A stretch of DNA of 64,000 bases from Herbaspirillum frisingense GSF30. Lineage in GTDB: Bacteria; Pseudomonadota; Gammaproteobacteria; Burkholderiales; Burkholderiaceae_D. The notes beneath the pieces are model-generated. The model did not search any database. It was not told the origin of the DNA and worked only from the letters and a program-made list of their open reading frames with translations. A program made the translations under genes and the position numbers. The stretch spans positions 1 through 64,000 of the forward strand of contig NZ_AEEC02000016.1 of NCBI RefSeq assembly GCF_000300975.2. The letters run 5' to 3'. Shown piece by piece: positions 1-8,537 of this stretch (position 1 is its first letter; each line of letters begins with the position of its first letter).

Positions 1-534
1 TAACTCTTCGATCTAAATTGAAACAATAAAAACACGCAGGTCTGCACCAAAGCGGACACCGCGCGAAAGCATGTCGATTAGCAAAATCCGTTCCCGGCGT
101 TCGGGATAGCGTTATCACCCTTCATATAAAAGGCGATAGCGCACCGTCGAAACAGTCGTCGAATTCGGGAGGAAATGAAGTGGGGATCAGCTGCTGTCGC
201 CGCCAGGGCGGCGGGGGCTGGACCAGGAAGCGCCACCGGAGCGGCAACTGGGCGGCCGGGACCGGATGCACCGGCGCGCGCCGGTAGGCAGATGGACTTG
301 CATGGTGGTGTCTCCCTGTCTCTGGTTGCGCCGCATTTGCGGCGCTCCGCCCTCTTTGGAGAGGGCTTGCGCGGGAGCCGCCTTTTGGGCGGCGTGTCGA
401 TAATGGTGCGGAATTATACGCAGAAGCGGCCAACAATCGCGCACAAACAATCGGCTGTTACACAAGAAATCGCGGTAAGACCATTGAACCATGGGGCAAA
501 TCTGCAACAGGCTCCGGCAAGGCGAATTCCCAAC
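1..534. other. Intergenic region with hairpins and a possible leftward promoter
   Basis: No convincing gene is seen left of the ispH terminator. On the minus strand there is a TATAAT at 418-413, but no good -35 at standard spacing. Beyond it come three consecutive perfect hairpins: GCCGCC/GGCGGC at 77-93 past position 300 (377-393), GCCCTCT/AGAGGGC (349-366) and GCGCCGCA/TGCGGCGC (328-345). A minus-strand 38-codon frame (303-187) follows a GGGAG-type ribosome site. Its composition (R, S, P, G) looks like translated noise, so it is not called as a gene. The arrangement could be a structured leader for a gene beyond the left edge. Confidence 0.4.
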
Positions 535-558
535 AAAAAAGGCTTGCGTCAGCAAGCC
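535..558 (-). terminator. Rho-independent terminator after ispH
   Basis: Read leftwards: GGCTTGC, loop TGAC, GCAAGCC, then six T. It lies about 70 nt past the ispH stop. Between stop and terminator is a short GGCGGTTGT triplicate (about 563-593) with no evident role. Confidence 0.85.
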
Positions 559-629
559 TGGGGGCGGTTGTGGCGGTTGTGGCGGTTGTGGCGGCCGCAA
601 CAGTCATACGGCCGCCAGCTCGCAGGTAC

Positions 630-1598
630 TCAGTGGGTCTCGGCAGCCGTGCCGCGCGCGCCCAGGCCCTTGGGCAGGGGGAAGGTGACGTTTTCCTCGA
701 TCCCCTCCAGCACACGGACGCTGCGGGCACCGATTTCCTTGATGCGATCGATCACGGCCTGCACCAGCACTTCCGGCGCAGAGGCGCCGGCAGTGACGCC
801 GATACGCTGGCGGCCGCTGATCCATTGCGGATCGATCAGTGCAGCGTTGTCGACCATGAAGGCCGGTACGCCCTTCTTTTCGGCCAGTTCACGCAGGCGG
901 TTGGAGTTGGAGCTGTTGGGACTACCCACCACGATCACCACGTCCACTTGCGGCGCCATGAACTTCACGGCTTCCTGGCGGTTGGTGGTGGCGTAGCAGA
1001 TATCGCCCTTCTTGGGTTCGGAGATGGCCGGGAAGCGCTCGCGCAGGGCGGCGATGATTTCGGCGGTGTCGTCCACCGACAGCGTGGTCTGGGAGACATA
1101 GGCCAGCAGCGCCGGGTCGGCCACCTGCAGGCGCGCGACGTCGTCCACCGTTTCCACCAGATGCATGCCGGCTTCGGTCTGGCCCATGGTGCCTTCGACT
1201 TCGGGGTGGCCGGCGTGGCCGATCATGATGATTTCGCGCCCTTCGCGGCGCATCTTGGCCACTTCCATGTGCACCTTGGTGACCAGGGGACAGGTGGCGT
1301 CGAACACGGTCAGGCCGCGTTCGGCCGCCTCGGCCTGGATCGCCTTGGACACGCCGTGTGCCGAGAAGATGACAGTGCTGCCGGCCGGCACGTCGGCCAG
1401 TTCCTCGATGAACACTGCGCCCTTGGCGCGCAGGTCATTGACCACATAGGCGTTGTGCACGATCTCATGGCGCACATAGATGGGGGCGCCGAACTGCGCC
1501 AGGGCGCGTTCGACGATCTCGATGGCGCGGTCCACGCCCGCGCAGAAACCACGGGGCTGGGCCAGCAGGATTTCGGATTCGGCTTTAGCCATGGTCAT
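630..1598 (-). CDS. ispH: 4-hydroxy-3-methylbut-2-enyl diphosphate reductase
   Basis: This is the last enzyme of the MEP isoprenoid pathway. It reduces HMBPP to IPP and DMAPP with a [4Fe-4S] cluster in the cytoplasm. The 322 residues match family length. The three cluster cysteines are visible at C19 (PRGFCAG), C103 (DATCPLV) and C201 (GDICYAT). The catalytic Glu133 lies in HPEVEGT, and a SNSNR substrate-binding loop follows. The chosen start has AAGGGAA about 5 nt upstream; an in-frame ATG two codons later is possible. It follows fkpB by 59 nt on the same strand, the same fkpB-ispH order as in E. coli, so the two are probably co-transcribed, ending at the terminator at 535-558. Confidence 0.97.
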   Translation of the reverse strand: MTMAKAESEILLAQPRGFCAGVDRAIEIVERALAQFGAPIYVRHEIVHNAYVVNDLRAKGAVFIEELADVPAGSTVIFSAHGVSKAIQAEAAERGLTVFDATCPLVTKVHMEVAKMRREGREIIMIGHAGHPEVEGTMGQTEAGMHLVETVDDVARLQVADPALLAYVSQTTLSVDDTAEIIAALRERFPAISEPKKGDICYATTNRQEAVKFMAPQVDVVIVVGSPNSSNSNRLRELAEKKGVPAFMVDNAALIDPQWISGRQRIGVTAGASAPEVLVQAVIDRIKEIGARSVRVLEGIEENVTFPLPKGLGARGTAAETH

Positions 1599-1657
1599 GG
1601 TAATTCCCTTGATTCTTCAAAACATCGCGAGCGCAGTATCGCCAATTATCGAGGCGC

Positions 1658-2113
1658 TTACAGGATTCCTATGATTTTCACCTCGAACTTCAGCGTCTGC
1701 CCGGCCAGCGGGTGATTGAAGTCGAAAATTGCGCCATCATCATCCATTGCACGCAGGATGCCGGCGAAGCGGCCGCCACCGGGGGCGGCGAAGTCCACCA
1801 GGTCTCCGATGCGGTACTGCTCGTCCATGGACGAGTTCTCGTCCAGCGTGGCACGCGAGATGCGCTGGACCAGTTCATCGCTGCGTTCGCCGAAGGCCTG
1901 GGCCGGCGCCAGTTCGAAGGTCTGGTGCGCCCCTTCCGGCAGGCCCAGCAGGCAGGCTTCCAGGAAAGGGGCCAACTGGCCCTGGCCGAATTGCAGCGTG
2001 GCCGGGTTTTCGTTGAAGGTGCTGACGATATCTTCCCCCTCCAGCGAAGCCAGGCGGTAATGCAGCGTGAGATAGGCGTTTTCGGTGACGACGGGGACGG
2101 ATGGGCTGGACAT
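1658..2113 (-). CDS. fkpB: FKBP-type peptidyl-prolyl cis-trans isomerase (SlpA/FkpB type)
   Basis: A cytoplasmic prolyl isomerase/chaperone of the SlyD/FkpB group, about 151 residues from the MSSPSVPV start. Family features are the opening strand ending YLTLHYRL, the FGQGQLAPFLEACLLGL segment of the FKBP core, the flap after EQYRIGDLVDF, and the typical FDFNHPLAGQTLKFEVKI ending. The in-frame ATG at 2134 would add seven residues with no family support, so the internal ATG at 2113 is preferred, although no strong ribosome site is seen for either. It is upstream of ispH in a likely operon and divergent from radC. Confidence 0.93.
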   Translation of the reverse strand: MSSPSVPVVTENAYLTLHYRLASLEGEDIVSTFNENPATLQFGQGQLAPFLEACLLGLPEGAHQTFELAPAQAFGERSDELVQRISRATLDENSSMDEQYRIGDLVDFAAPGGGRFAGILRAMDDDGAIFDFNHPLAGQTLKFEVKIIGIL

Positions 2114-2286
2114 GACAGGTATTCGAAGGTGCACAGGAACCCGCTATTGTAAGCCACGTTGGACCGGCGCGCCGCTGGAGGCTTCACGGCGCTGAGGTTC
2201 CACATGCAGTTCCCTGCCCTGTCCTTGCGCCTGCGCAAATCCGCTCCCTCGTGATCTTCATTCCATCTTCTTAGAGGAGCAACGAC

Positions 2287-2967
2287 ATGAGCATGACCCT
2301 GACAGCCTGGCCCAAGGACCAACGGCCACGCGAACGCCTGATCCAGCATGGGCCGGCAGCCCTGTCGGACGCCGAATTGCTGGCGATCTTCCTGCGGGTG
2401 GGCATCCCCGGCAAGAACGTGATGGACCTGTCCCATGGGCTGCTGCAGCGTTTCGGCACCCTCGATGAACTCTTCGATGCCGCCCACAAGAACAGCGACC
2501 TGGGCGACGGCCTGGGTCCGGCCAAATGCAGCCAGTTGCGGGCGGCGCTGGAACTGTCGCGGCGCGTGATCCACGAACAGTTGAAGAAACGATCGGTCAT
2601 GAACTCCAGCCGCGCCGTGGGCGACTACCTGAAGCTGATGTTCAAGGGCAAGGAACGTGAAAGTTTCGTCGCCCTCTTCCTCAATGTGCGCGGTCACCTG
2701 ATCGGTACCGAGGAATTGTTTCGCGGCACGCTCAATCATTCCGCGGTCTACCCGCGCGAAGTGGTCAAGGCGGCGCTGCGACACAATGCCGCCTCGGTGA
2801 TCGTGGCCCATAACCACCCTTCGGGTGACCCTGAGCCCAGCAAGGCCGACCTGGAACTCACCAAGGCGCTGGACGAGGCCTTGGGGATGATCAACGTGGA
2901 TCTGCTGGACCATTTCGTGGTGGCCGAGACACTCGTGTACTCCTTCGCCGACCATGGCCGGCTGTGA
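2287..2967 (+). CDS. radC: RadC family JAB-domain protein
   Basis: A RadC homologue of 226 residues, full length. The N-terminal half has a helix-hairpin-helix-like segment (LLAIFLRVGIPGKNVMDL). The C-terminal half is the JAB1/MPN-type metalloprotease-like domain with the metal motif HNHPSGDPEPS around residues 177-187. The true biochemical role of RadC is unsettled; the old DNA-repair assignment in E. coli was later attributed to another gene. Start supported by AGAGGAG 9 nt upstream. It stands alone, divergent from fkpB and upstream of the ribosomal protein pair, from which it is separated by a clear promoter. Confidence 0.95.
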   Translation: MSMTLTAWPKDQRPRERLIQHGPAALSDAELLAIFLRVGIPGKNVMDLSHGLLQRFGTLDELFDAAHKNSDLGDGLGPAKCSQLRAALELSRRVIHEQLKKRSVMNSSRAVGDYLKLMFKGKERESFVALFLNVRGHLIGTEELFRGTLNHSAVYPREVVKAALRHNAASVIVAHNHPSGDPEPSKADLELTKALDEALGMINVDLLDHFVVAETLVYSFADHGRL

Positions 2968-3032
2968 ACCAGGCAGGCCTGGCCAGCCGCAAACCCGCAT
3001 GGGACAAGGCTGAGAGCCCGATGACCCAGGTC

Positions 3033-3061
3033 TTGACAGCAATGCCTCCGCCAATTGTTAA
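3033..3061 (+). promoter_or_regulatory. Possible distal promoter of rpmB-rpmG
   Basis: TTGACA (3033-3038), 17-nt spacer, then TGTTAA (3056-3061). The -35 is perfect and the -10 weak. The stronger candidate lies 70 nt downstream. Confidence 0.4.
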
Positions 3062-3103
3062 ATAAAACAGGAATGGCAAGACACAATTGTTTTATGCAAG
3101 TCA

Positions 3104-3132
3104 TTGAAAAAGCTGAGTTTTTTCCATATACT
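3104..3132 (+). promoter_or_regulatory. Sigma-70 promoter of rpmB-rpmG
   Basis: TTGAAA (3104-3109), 17-nt spacer, TATACT (3127-3132), in an AT-rich stretch unlike the surrounding GC-rich DNA. It lies 41 nt before the rpmB start codon, which fits a strong ribosomal-protein promoter. Confidence 0.75.
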
Positions 3133-3172
3133 CTCGTTTTTCCCAAATTCGGAAATTTTTAAGGAGTCTCAC

Positions 3173-3409
3173 ATGGCACGTGTCTGCCAAGTCACCGGGA
3201 AGGGGCCGATGGTCGGCAACAACGTTTCCCATGCAAACAACAAGACCAAGCGTCGTTTCCTGCCCAACCTGCAGAATCGCCGCATTTTCGTCGAATCCGA
3301 GAACCGTTGGGTTTCGCTGCGTTTGTCCAACGCCGGCCTGCGCGTGATCGACAAGATCGGCATCGATGCCGTTCTGGCCGATCTGCGTGCTCGTGGCGAA
3401 AAAGTCTAA
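3173..3409 (+). CDS. rpmB: 50S ribosomal protein L28
   Basis: Ribosomal protein L28 of the large subunit, 78 residues. The opening [20 protein letters not shown] and the following [11 protein letters not shown] stretch are diagnostic of L28. The start at 3173 is preceded by AAGGAG with 8-nt spacing; an upstream in-frame ATG at 3104 lies in the promoter and is rejected. It is followed after 24 nt by rpmG, the usual rpmB-rpmG operon of proteobacteria. Confidence 0.98.
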   Translation: MARVCQVTGKGPMVGNNVSHANNKTKRRFLPNLQNRRIFVESENRWVSLRLSNAGLRVIDKIGIDAVLADLRARGEKV

Positions 3410-3433
3410 TTAGCAGAGTAAAGGAAATCTATC

Positions 3434-3601
3434 ATGGCGAAATCCGGCCGCGACAAAATCAAACTGGAGTCGACCGCAGGTACTGGTCACTTCTACACCA
3501 CCACCAAGAACAAGCGTACTACGCCCGAAAAGATCAGCATCATGAAGTTCGATCCCAAGGCGCGCAAGCACGTCGAATACAAGGAAACCAAGATCAAGTA
3601 A
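3434..3601 (+). CDS. rpmG: 50S ribosomal protein L33
   Basis: Ribosomal protein L33, 55 residues ([20 protein letters not shown], ending [11 protein letters not shown]). The family [19 protein letters not shown] stretch is intact. It is the type without the two zinc-binding CxxC pairs, that is the zinc-independent form. Ribosome site AAAGGAAA 8 nt before the ATG. Second gene of rpmB-rpmG, closed by a strong terminator 27 nt downstream. Confidence 0.97.
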   Translation: MAKSGRDKIKLESTAGTGHFYTTTKNKRTTPEKISIMKFDPKARKHVEYKETKIK

Positions 3602-3628
3602 TTGATCCCGGTCTCTGGATATTCCAGT

Positions 3629-3661
3629 AAAAAACCCGCAGAGCGATCTGCGGGTTTTTTA
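3629..3661 (+). terminator. Terminator after rpmG
   Basis: CCCGCAGA, loop GCGA, TCTGCGGG (3635-3654) flanked by A and T runs, so it can work in both directions. Its 20-nt core is the exact reverse complement of the core of the terminator at 3872-3906. Confidence 0.92.
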
Positions 3662-3871
3662 TTGCCTGGCGCCAGTCGCCCTCCTCCACTTTCTGGAAGG
3701 GAGCACCGCTCTTTCTGCTCGGCAGCGGGCGCAAGGCTGCGGGACCAGCCGGCCATCCGTCATTGGACGCTGCGTCCATGCTCCCACCTTGTCGGGATGA
3801 CCGACGCGAGCGCCGCTGCAGCCCCTGACCCGGCGCGGACGATTGTTCATATCCCTGAGCGGCGCCCAAAG

Positions 3872-3906
3872 AAAAAATCCCCGCAGATCGCTCTGCGGGG
3901 ATTTTT
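3872..3906. terminator. Terminator after the desaturase gene
   Basis: CCCCGCAGA, loop TCGC, TCTGCGGGG (3879-3900), with A6 on the left and T5 on the right. It serves the leftward desaturase gene ending at 3939. The 210 nt between this and the rpmG terminator hold no gene I can support. Confidence 0.9.
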
Positions 3907-3938
3907 CATTCACATCCCGGCCTGACCGGGCTGGAAAA

Positions 3939-5135
3939 TCATGCGTAGCTGCGCAGGCGCAGGGCGAAGTCGCGCAGGGCCTTCACGCCCGAGGCTTCGG
4001 CACGTGCACACCAGTCCTGCAGTTGCTGCAGCAGCTGTTCGCGGGTCGAATGCGAACGCTCCCAGATGGCGCTCAGTTCGATGCGCATTTCATGCATGGT
4101 CTGCAGCGCCTTGCTGTGGGCGAAGAGCTCGGACAATTGCTGCTTCTGACCATCTTCCAGGCGGCCCGGCTCACGCTGCAGCAGCTTCTTGGAGGACTTC
4201 AGGAAGCGCGATTCCAGCTTGGCCTTCTCGATCAGGTGGTCCAGCTCGTCCTGCCAGGCGGTCTTCAGCGAACGGGCATACTTGGCCGTCACGTCGTAAC
4301 GGTTGGAAATGACCGATTGCAGCGTATCCAGGTCGATCACGGACTTCTGGCGATCGAACTTGGGCACCGGAGCCACCTTCTTGACCTTGGCCAGGCCGAA
4401 GGTTTCGAGGATGCGGATGTACATCCAGCCGATGTCGAACTCGTACCACTTGGCCGAGAACTTGGCCGAGGTGCCGAAGGTGTGGTGGTTGTTGTGCATT
4501 TCCTCGCCGCCGATGATGATGCCGATCGGGAACAGGTTGGTGGCTGCATCATTGCAATCGTAGTTGCGGTAACCCCAGAAGTGACCCAGGCCGTTGACCA
4601 CGCCGGCTGCCCAGAAGGGAATCCAAGCCATCTGCACGGCCCAGACCGTCAGGCCGATGGCGCCGAAGAGCAGCACGTCGATGATCAGCATGATGCCCAC
4701 ACCCTGCCAGCCGTACTTGCTGTAGATGTTGTGCTCAATCCAGTCGTCCGGGGTGCCGTGACCGAACTTTTCCATGGTCTCGGCATTCTTGGACTCATTG
4801 CGGTAGAGCTCGGCGCCCTGCCACATCACCTTGTTGATGCCGCGGGTCTGCGGGCTGTGCGGGTCCTCTTCAGTCTCGCACTTGGCGTGGTGCTTGCGGT
4901 GGATGGCAGCCCATTCCTTGGTCACCATGCCGGTGGTCATCCACAGCCACAGACGGAAGAAGTGGCTGGGGATCGCGTGCAGTTCGAGCGCGCGGTGCGC
5001 CTGGCAACGATGCAGGTAGAGAGTCACGCCCACGATGGTGATGTGGGTCATCACCAGTGTGTAGATGACAATCTGCCAACCGGATGCATGCAGCAGGCCG
5101 TTGGCAACAAAGTCGAGGATCGCATCAAGGGTCAT
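3939..5135 (-). CDS. Membrane fatty acid desaturase (acyl-CoA/acyl-lipid type)
   Basis: An integral-membrane di-iron desaturase of the DesC/stearoyl-CoA desaturase group, which introduces a cis double bond into fatty acyl chains and so adjusts membrane fluidity. The three histidine boxes are present: H42-R-C-Q-A-H47, H79-R-K-H-H83 and H214-N-N-H-H218. Hydrophobic segments at about 20-40, 55-72, 145-170 and 175-190 fit four membrane spans. The 398-residue length includes a C-terminal, charged, helix-rich extension of about 140 residues beyond the catalytic core, as in many betaproteobacterial members. Delta-9 specificity is likely but not provable here. A single gene ending in its own terminator, upstream of no partner. 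Confidence 0.92.
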   Translation of the reverse strand: MTLDAILDFVANGLLHASGWQIVIYTLVMTHITIVGVTLYLHRCQAHRALELHAIPSHFFRLWLWMTTGMVTKEWAAIHRKHHAKCETEEDPHSPQTRGINKVMWQGAELYRNESKNAETMEKFGHGTPDDWIEHNIYSKYGWQGVGIMLIIDVLLFGAIGLTVWAVQMAWIPFWAAGVVNGLGHFWGYRNYDCNDAATNLFPIGIIIGGEEMHNNHHTFGTSAKFSAKWYEFDIGWMYIRILETFGLAKVKKVAPVPKFDRQKSVIDLDTLQSVISNRYDVTAKYARSLKTAWQDELDHLIEKAKLESRFLKSSKKLLQREPGRLEDGQKQQLSELFAHSKALQTMHEMRIELSAIWERSHSTREQLLQQLQDWCARAEASGVKALRDFALRLRSYA

Positions 5136-5216
5136 CAGTACAACTCCAAATAGAAAACAACTATCGGACTACAAATCGGGATATTACTTGTTCCGTGAAA
5201 ATGGTTTTATTTTCTT

Positions 5217-6575
5217 TTAAGTGCCGGGTATTGTACGCGAATTCTTCGGCTCCGGACCATCAGGATTTTCCTGGGGCGTACTTTGGCGGAAGCTCCGCTC
5301 ATCCATGATGCGAATGTCGCGCTTGGCATGGGCCACCTGGATGCCATGTTGCTTGAAGGCTTTCCAGATCGCACGATTGACGTCGGAAAGGACATTGAGG
5401 CGCCCGTTTTCAGGATCGGTGATCCAGAACCCCAGCTCCAGGTCCAGCCCATCGACGCCGATCTTGATCAGCAGCGCATGCGGCGCGGTCTGCTGGGAGA
5501 CTCTCTCTACACCAAGTGCGGCCTGCTCCATGATGGACAAGACCGTTTCCACATCATCCTGGTACAGAATTGTAACTTGTGTAGACAAACGTACAATGCG
5601 ATGCGTCAAGGAATAGTTCTGTACCGGATTGGAGACAAAGAGCTCATTGGGCAACACCGTCTCGATACCGTCCAGCCCTTCCAGGATGGTGTAGCGGGAG
5701 TTGATTTGGGTGACCCTGCCAAAATATTTCTCCACTGCAACCATGTCGCCGATGACCATGCTGCGTTCCAGCAGGATCACGAAACCGGAGACATAACTGC
5801 TGGCGATCTTCTGCAGGCCCAGACCGATACCCACGCCGAGCGCGCCGCCGAAGACCGACAGCACCGTCAGGTCGATGCCCACCAGCGACAGGCTGACCAG
5901 GAAGGCGATCAGGATCAGCAGCGCTCGTGCCATGCGGGCCACCACCGTGCGCAGCGAGGAGTGCATGCCGCTGAACTTCATCAGCCGGTTCTCCACCACC
6001 GTGCCTATCCAGAGCGCGATGATCAGCGTCACCAGCACCGAGGCCGCGCCCTGCAGCATGGTCAGCAGCGACACCTTGTGGCGCGCCAGCGGCAGCGTGG
6101 TGGTATCGAGATAATCGACGAAGTCCGGCCACAGGCCGGTGATCCACAGCACCACGCACAGCCAGACCAGCAGCGCGATCAGCTTTTCCGACAGGTGCAG
6201 CAGCGCGCCCACGGTGGCGTCCTTGACGAAGATCCCTCGCAATACATAGAACACGAAGCGCATCGCCACCTGCGCGACGGCCAGCGGGAACATGATTTCC
6301 CACAGGGAGACCCCGTGGCCGCCGCGCTTGAGGATGAAGTACGCCCCCGTGAGCAGGCCTAGTGCCAGCAGCGGCGAGAGCACGCGGGCGAAGCTCTTGA
6401 CGCCGATCTGCATCACCAGGGACTGCTCTTCCTGGTCGGAGGGCAGCACGAAACGCGCGCGCAGCCAGCGCGACAGGCCGATACCGCCCAGCAGCGAGAG
6501 GACGATCACCACCAGCTGGCGCAACAGGTCAACCGGGCTGGGATCAGTGAAAAGGGAGAAGAAATGGTCGGTCAT
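5217..6575 (-). CDS. MscS-family mechanosensitive channel
   Basis: A 452-residue MscS-type channel, larger than E. coli MscS (286 residues), with extra N-terminal membrane helices. Hydrophobic segments occur near 20-35, 60-80, 90-110, 130-150, 170-195 and 210-250. The pore-lining helix is recognisable in the Gly/Ala-rich GGALGVGIGLGLQKIASSY, followed by the beta domain (GFVILLERSMVIGDMV) and the NYSLT loop before the C-terminal vestibule. It should release solutes on hypo-osmotic shock. The last ~35 residues are hydrophilic. Located 46 nt after the PLD gene on the same strand, possibly the last gene of a purN-rsmB-PLD-mscS operon. Confidence 0.92.
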   Translation of the reverse strand: MTDHFFSLFTDPSPVDLLRQLVVIVLSLLGGIGLSRWLRARFVLPSDQEEQSLVMQIGVKSFARVLSPLLALGLLTGAYFILKRGGHGVSLWEIMFPLAVAQVAMRFVFYVLRGIFVKDATVGALLHLSEKLIALLVWLCVVLWITGLWPDFVDYLDTTTLPLARHKVSLLTMLQGAASVLVTLIIALWIGTVVENRLMKFSGMHSSLRTVVARMARALLILIAFLVSLSLVGIDLTVLSVFGGALGVGIGLGLQKIASSYVSGFVILLERSMVIGDMVAVEKYFGRVTQINSRYTILEGLDGIETVLPNELFVSNPVQNYSLTHRIVRLSTQVTILYQDDVETVLSIMEQAALGVERVSQQTAPHALLIKIGVDGLDLELGFWITDPENGRLNVLSDVNRAIWKAFKQHGIQVAHAKRDIRIMDERSFRQSTPQENPDGPEPKNSRTIPGT

Positions 6576-6621
6576 GGGGTCATGAAAGGCCGCTGTCGAC
6601 GGTCAGCTCAGGCTCGACGCT

Positions 6622-7218
6622 TCAAGGCGCCGCTTCGGCATCCTGCCGGTGGCGTTGCCAGTTGGCGGCGTAGCGCGCGGCCAGTGGTGGATTCTTGCCC
6701 AGGACCAGGATGTTCTCGGCGTTCTTGTGCTGGGCCGACCAGGTGAAGTTATAGCTACCGGTGATCACCGTGGCCGAGGCCAGGCTGGCATCGATGACGA
6801 TCACCTTGTTGTGGGCATTGCGGTAGGCGGTCTCCAGCCAGACCGGGATGCCGGCACCGCGCAGCTGGCGCAGGCGGTCGTTGGCGTTCTTGTCCAGCTG
6901 CCCGCCATCCATGAGCACGCGCACATCGATGCCGCGCTTGCGGGCGGCCACCAGGGCGTCGGTGATGGGCCGGCTGGTCAGCAGATAGGCTTGCACCAGG
7001 ATCTGGCGCCGGGCGCCGTCAAGCTGGCTGACGATCAGGCCTTCGATGTCATCCCAGGGAGCGAAGGCCGACTGGATCGTGCCCTGCGCGGCCACCACGG
7101 GCGGTGGCGGCAGGGATTCCCTGGCCTGGGCGCCGGGGATGGCGGCCAGGCCAAGCAGCAGCCCGGCCGTCAGGACCGGCACAGAAGCCAGGCGCATCAT
7201 GCCCATCATGCGCTTCAT
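6622..7218 (-). CDS. Exported phospholipase D-like/Nuc-type protein, single HKD motif
   Basis: A 198-residue PLD-superfamily protein with a signal peptide (hydrophobic run to about residue 32, AQA cleavage). It has one HKD motif, H-N-K-V-I-V-I-D, followed by GSYNFTWSAQHKNAEN. Single-motif members such as the Nuc endonuclease act as homodimers, so a periplasmic or secreted phosphodiesterase/nuclease is the likely role; the substrate is unknown. The start codon overlaps the rsmB-family stop as ATGA (7218-7215), which shows translational coupling and rules out the longer frame reaching 7524. Confidence 0.88.
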   Translation of the reverse strand: MKRMMGMMRLASVPVLTAGLLLGLAAIPGAQARESLPPPPVVAAQGTIQSAFAPWDDIEGLIVSQLDGARRQILVQAYLLTSRPITDALVAARKRGIDVRVLMDGGQLDKNANDRLRQLRGAGIPVWLETAYRNAHNKVIVIDASLASATVITGSYNFTWSAQHKNAENILVLGKNPPLAARYAANWQRHRQDAEAAP

Positions 7219-8474
7219 GCCGCGCGGCGCTCCAGCACGGCCGCAAAGAAGCCATCGGTCTGATGCAGGTGCGGCAGCAACTTCAGGTAGTCGCCCATGT
7301 CCAGCGCAATCTTCTGCTCGGCCAGGACCTCGCTCATCGGACGCAGGATGAAATCCGGGTGCGACTGCAGGAAGTCGGCGATGACTTCGTCGTTCTCTTC
7401 TTCCAGGATGCTGCAGGTGCCATACACCAGGCGACCGCCCGGGCGCACCAGGCGGGCCGCGCTGGCCAGGATGGAGCCCTGCTTGGCGCGCATCTCGCTG
7501 AGCGTCTCCACGGACTGGCGCCATTTCATGTCGGGGTTGCGACGCAGGGTGCCCAGGCCGCTGCAGGGCGCATCGACCAGCACGCGATCGAGCTTGCCGG
7601 CCAGGCGCTTGACCTTGGCGTCGTTCTCGTGGGCAATCACCACCGGGTGCACGTTGGACAGGCCACTGCGCGCCAGGCGCGGCTTGAGCTTGGCCAGGCG
7701 CTTTTCGGACACGTCGAAGGCATACAGGCGACCGGTATTGCGCATCAGCGCACCCAGGGCCAGGGTCTTGCCGCCGGCACCGGCACAGAAATCGACCACC
7801 ATCTCGCCGCGCTTGGCGCCGACGATCTGGGCCAGCAACTGGCTGCCTTCATCCTGTACTTCGATGGCGCCGTCCTTGAACACCGGGATGTTCTGCAGCG
7901 CCGGTTTCTTGAACACGCGCAGGCCCAGCGGCGAATACGGGGTCGGCTCACAGGCCACCGGGGCCTTGGCCAGTTCGGCGATGACGGTGTCGCGGTCCGA
8001 CTTGATGGTGTTCACGCGCAGGTCCAGCGGGGCCGGGCGGTTCATGGCGTCGGCCAGTTCCAGGGTAGCCGCCTCGCCCATGCGGGCCACCAGCTTGTCC
8101 CACAGCCAGGGCGGCAGGTTGCTGCGCATCTGCGGCGCCAGCTGGGTACGATCGATCTGGGCCACACGGTCCAGCCATTCGGCCTCGCCCTCCTGCAGGC
8201 CGGCGATGGATTCGGCACCGACAGCATCGGCCAGGCCCAGCAGGGCCAGGCGGCGCATCATCGGACCGATGCCGGACTCGGCGAAGTTGGTCAGCACCGT
8301 CTTGTTGCGCAGCAACCCGTAGATGGCTTCGGCGATCACGCCGCGCTCGCGGCTGCCCAGGCGCGGGTTGTCGCGGAAATAACGCGACAGCGTCACGTCG
8401 GCCGGGCCGGTGAAGCGCAGCACTTCGCGCAGCAGTTCTTCGGTATGGGGAATGATCGCGGGAGGCAATCTCAT
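7215..8474 (-). CDS. RsmB/NOP-family RNA (cytosine-5) methyltransferase
   Basis: A 419-residue SAM-dependent RNA m5C methyltransferase. The SAM-binding loop is VVDFCAGAGGKTLALG (about 230-245). The two catalytic cysteines are in VDAPCSGLGT and in GTCSILEEEND. The N-terminal third is a helical RNA-binding region. Members act on 16S rRNA C967 (RsmB) or related positions; this could be a paralogue of the canonical rsmB near fmt/htpX, so no symbol is given. Downstream of purN by 63 nt and overlapping the PLD gene by 4 nt. Confidence 0.9.
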   Translation of the reverse strand: MRLPPAIIPHTEELLREVLRFTGPADVTLSRYFRDNPRLGSRERGVIAEAIYGLLRNKTVLTNFAESGIGPMMRRLALLGLADAVGAESIAGLQEGEAEWLDRVAQIDRTQLAPQMRSNLPPWLWDKLVARMGEAATLELADAMNRPAPLDLRVNTIKSDRDTVIAELAKAPVACEPTPYSPLGLRVFKKPALQNIPVFKDGAIEVQDEGSQLLAQIVGAKRGEMVVDFCAGAGGKTLALGALMRNTGRLYAFDVSEKRLAKLKPRLARSGLSNVHPVVIAHENDAKVKRLAGKLDRVLVDAPCSGLGTLRRNPDMKWRQSVETLSEMRAKQGSILASAARLVRPGGRLVYGTCSILEEENDEVIADFLQSHPDFILRPMSEVLAEQKIALDMGDYLKLLPHLHQTDGFFAAVLERRAA

Positions 8475-8537
8475 GCTAGGTCCTTCAGTTTCAATTCAAG
8501 ATAAGTGATGCGCAGGCCGCCACGGCCGGCAGGCAAT

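Noticed and set aside
1-60. Possible 5' edge of a 16S rRNA gene (GAAGAGTT on the minus strand)
   Set aside because: Only eight bases match at the window edge, with no boxA or rRNA leader features in the following 400 nt.
187-303. 38-codon minus-strand frame with a ribosome-site-like sequence
   Set aside because: Arg/Ser/Pro-rich, no hydrophobic or family character; kept only as a note on the structured region.
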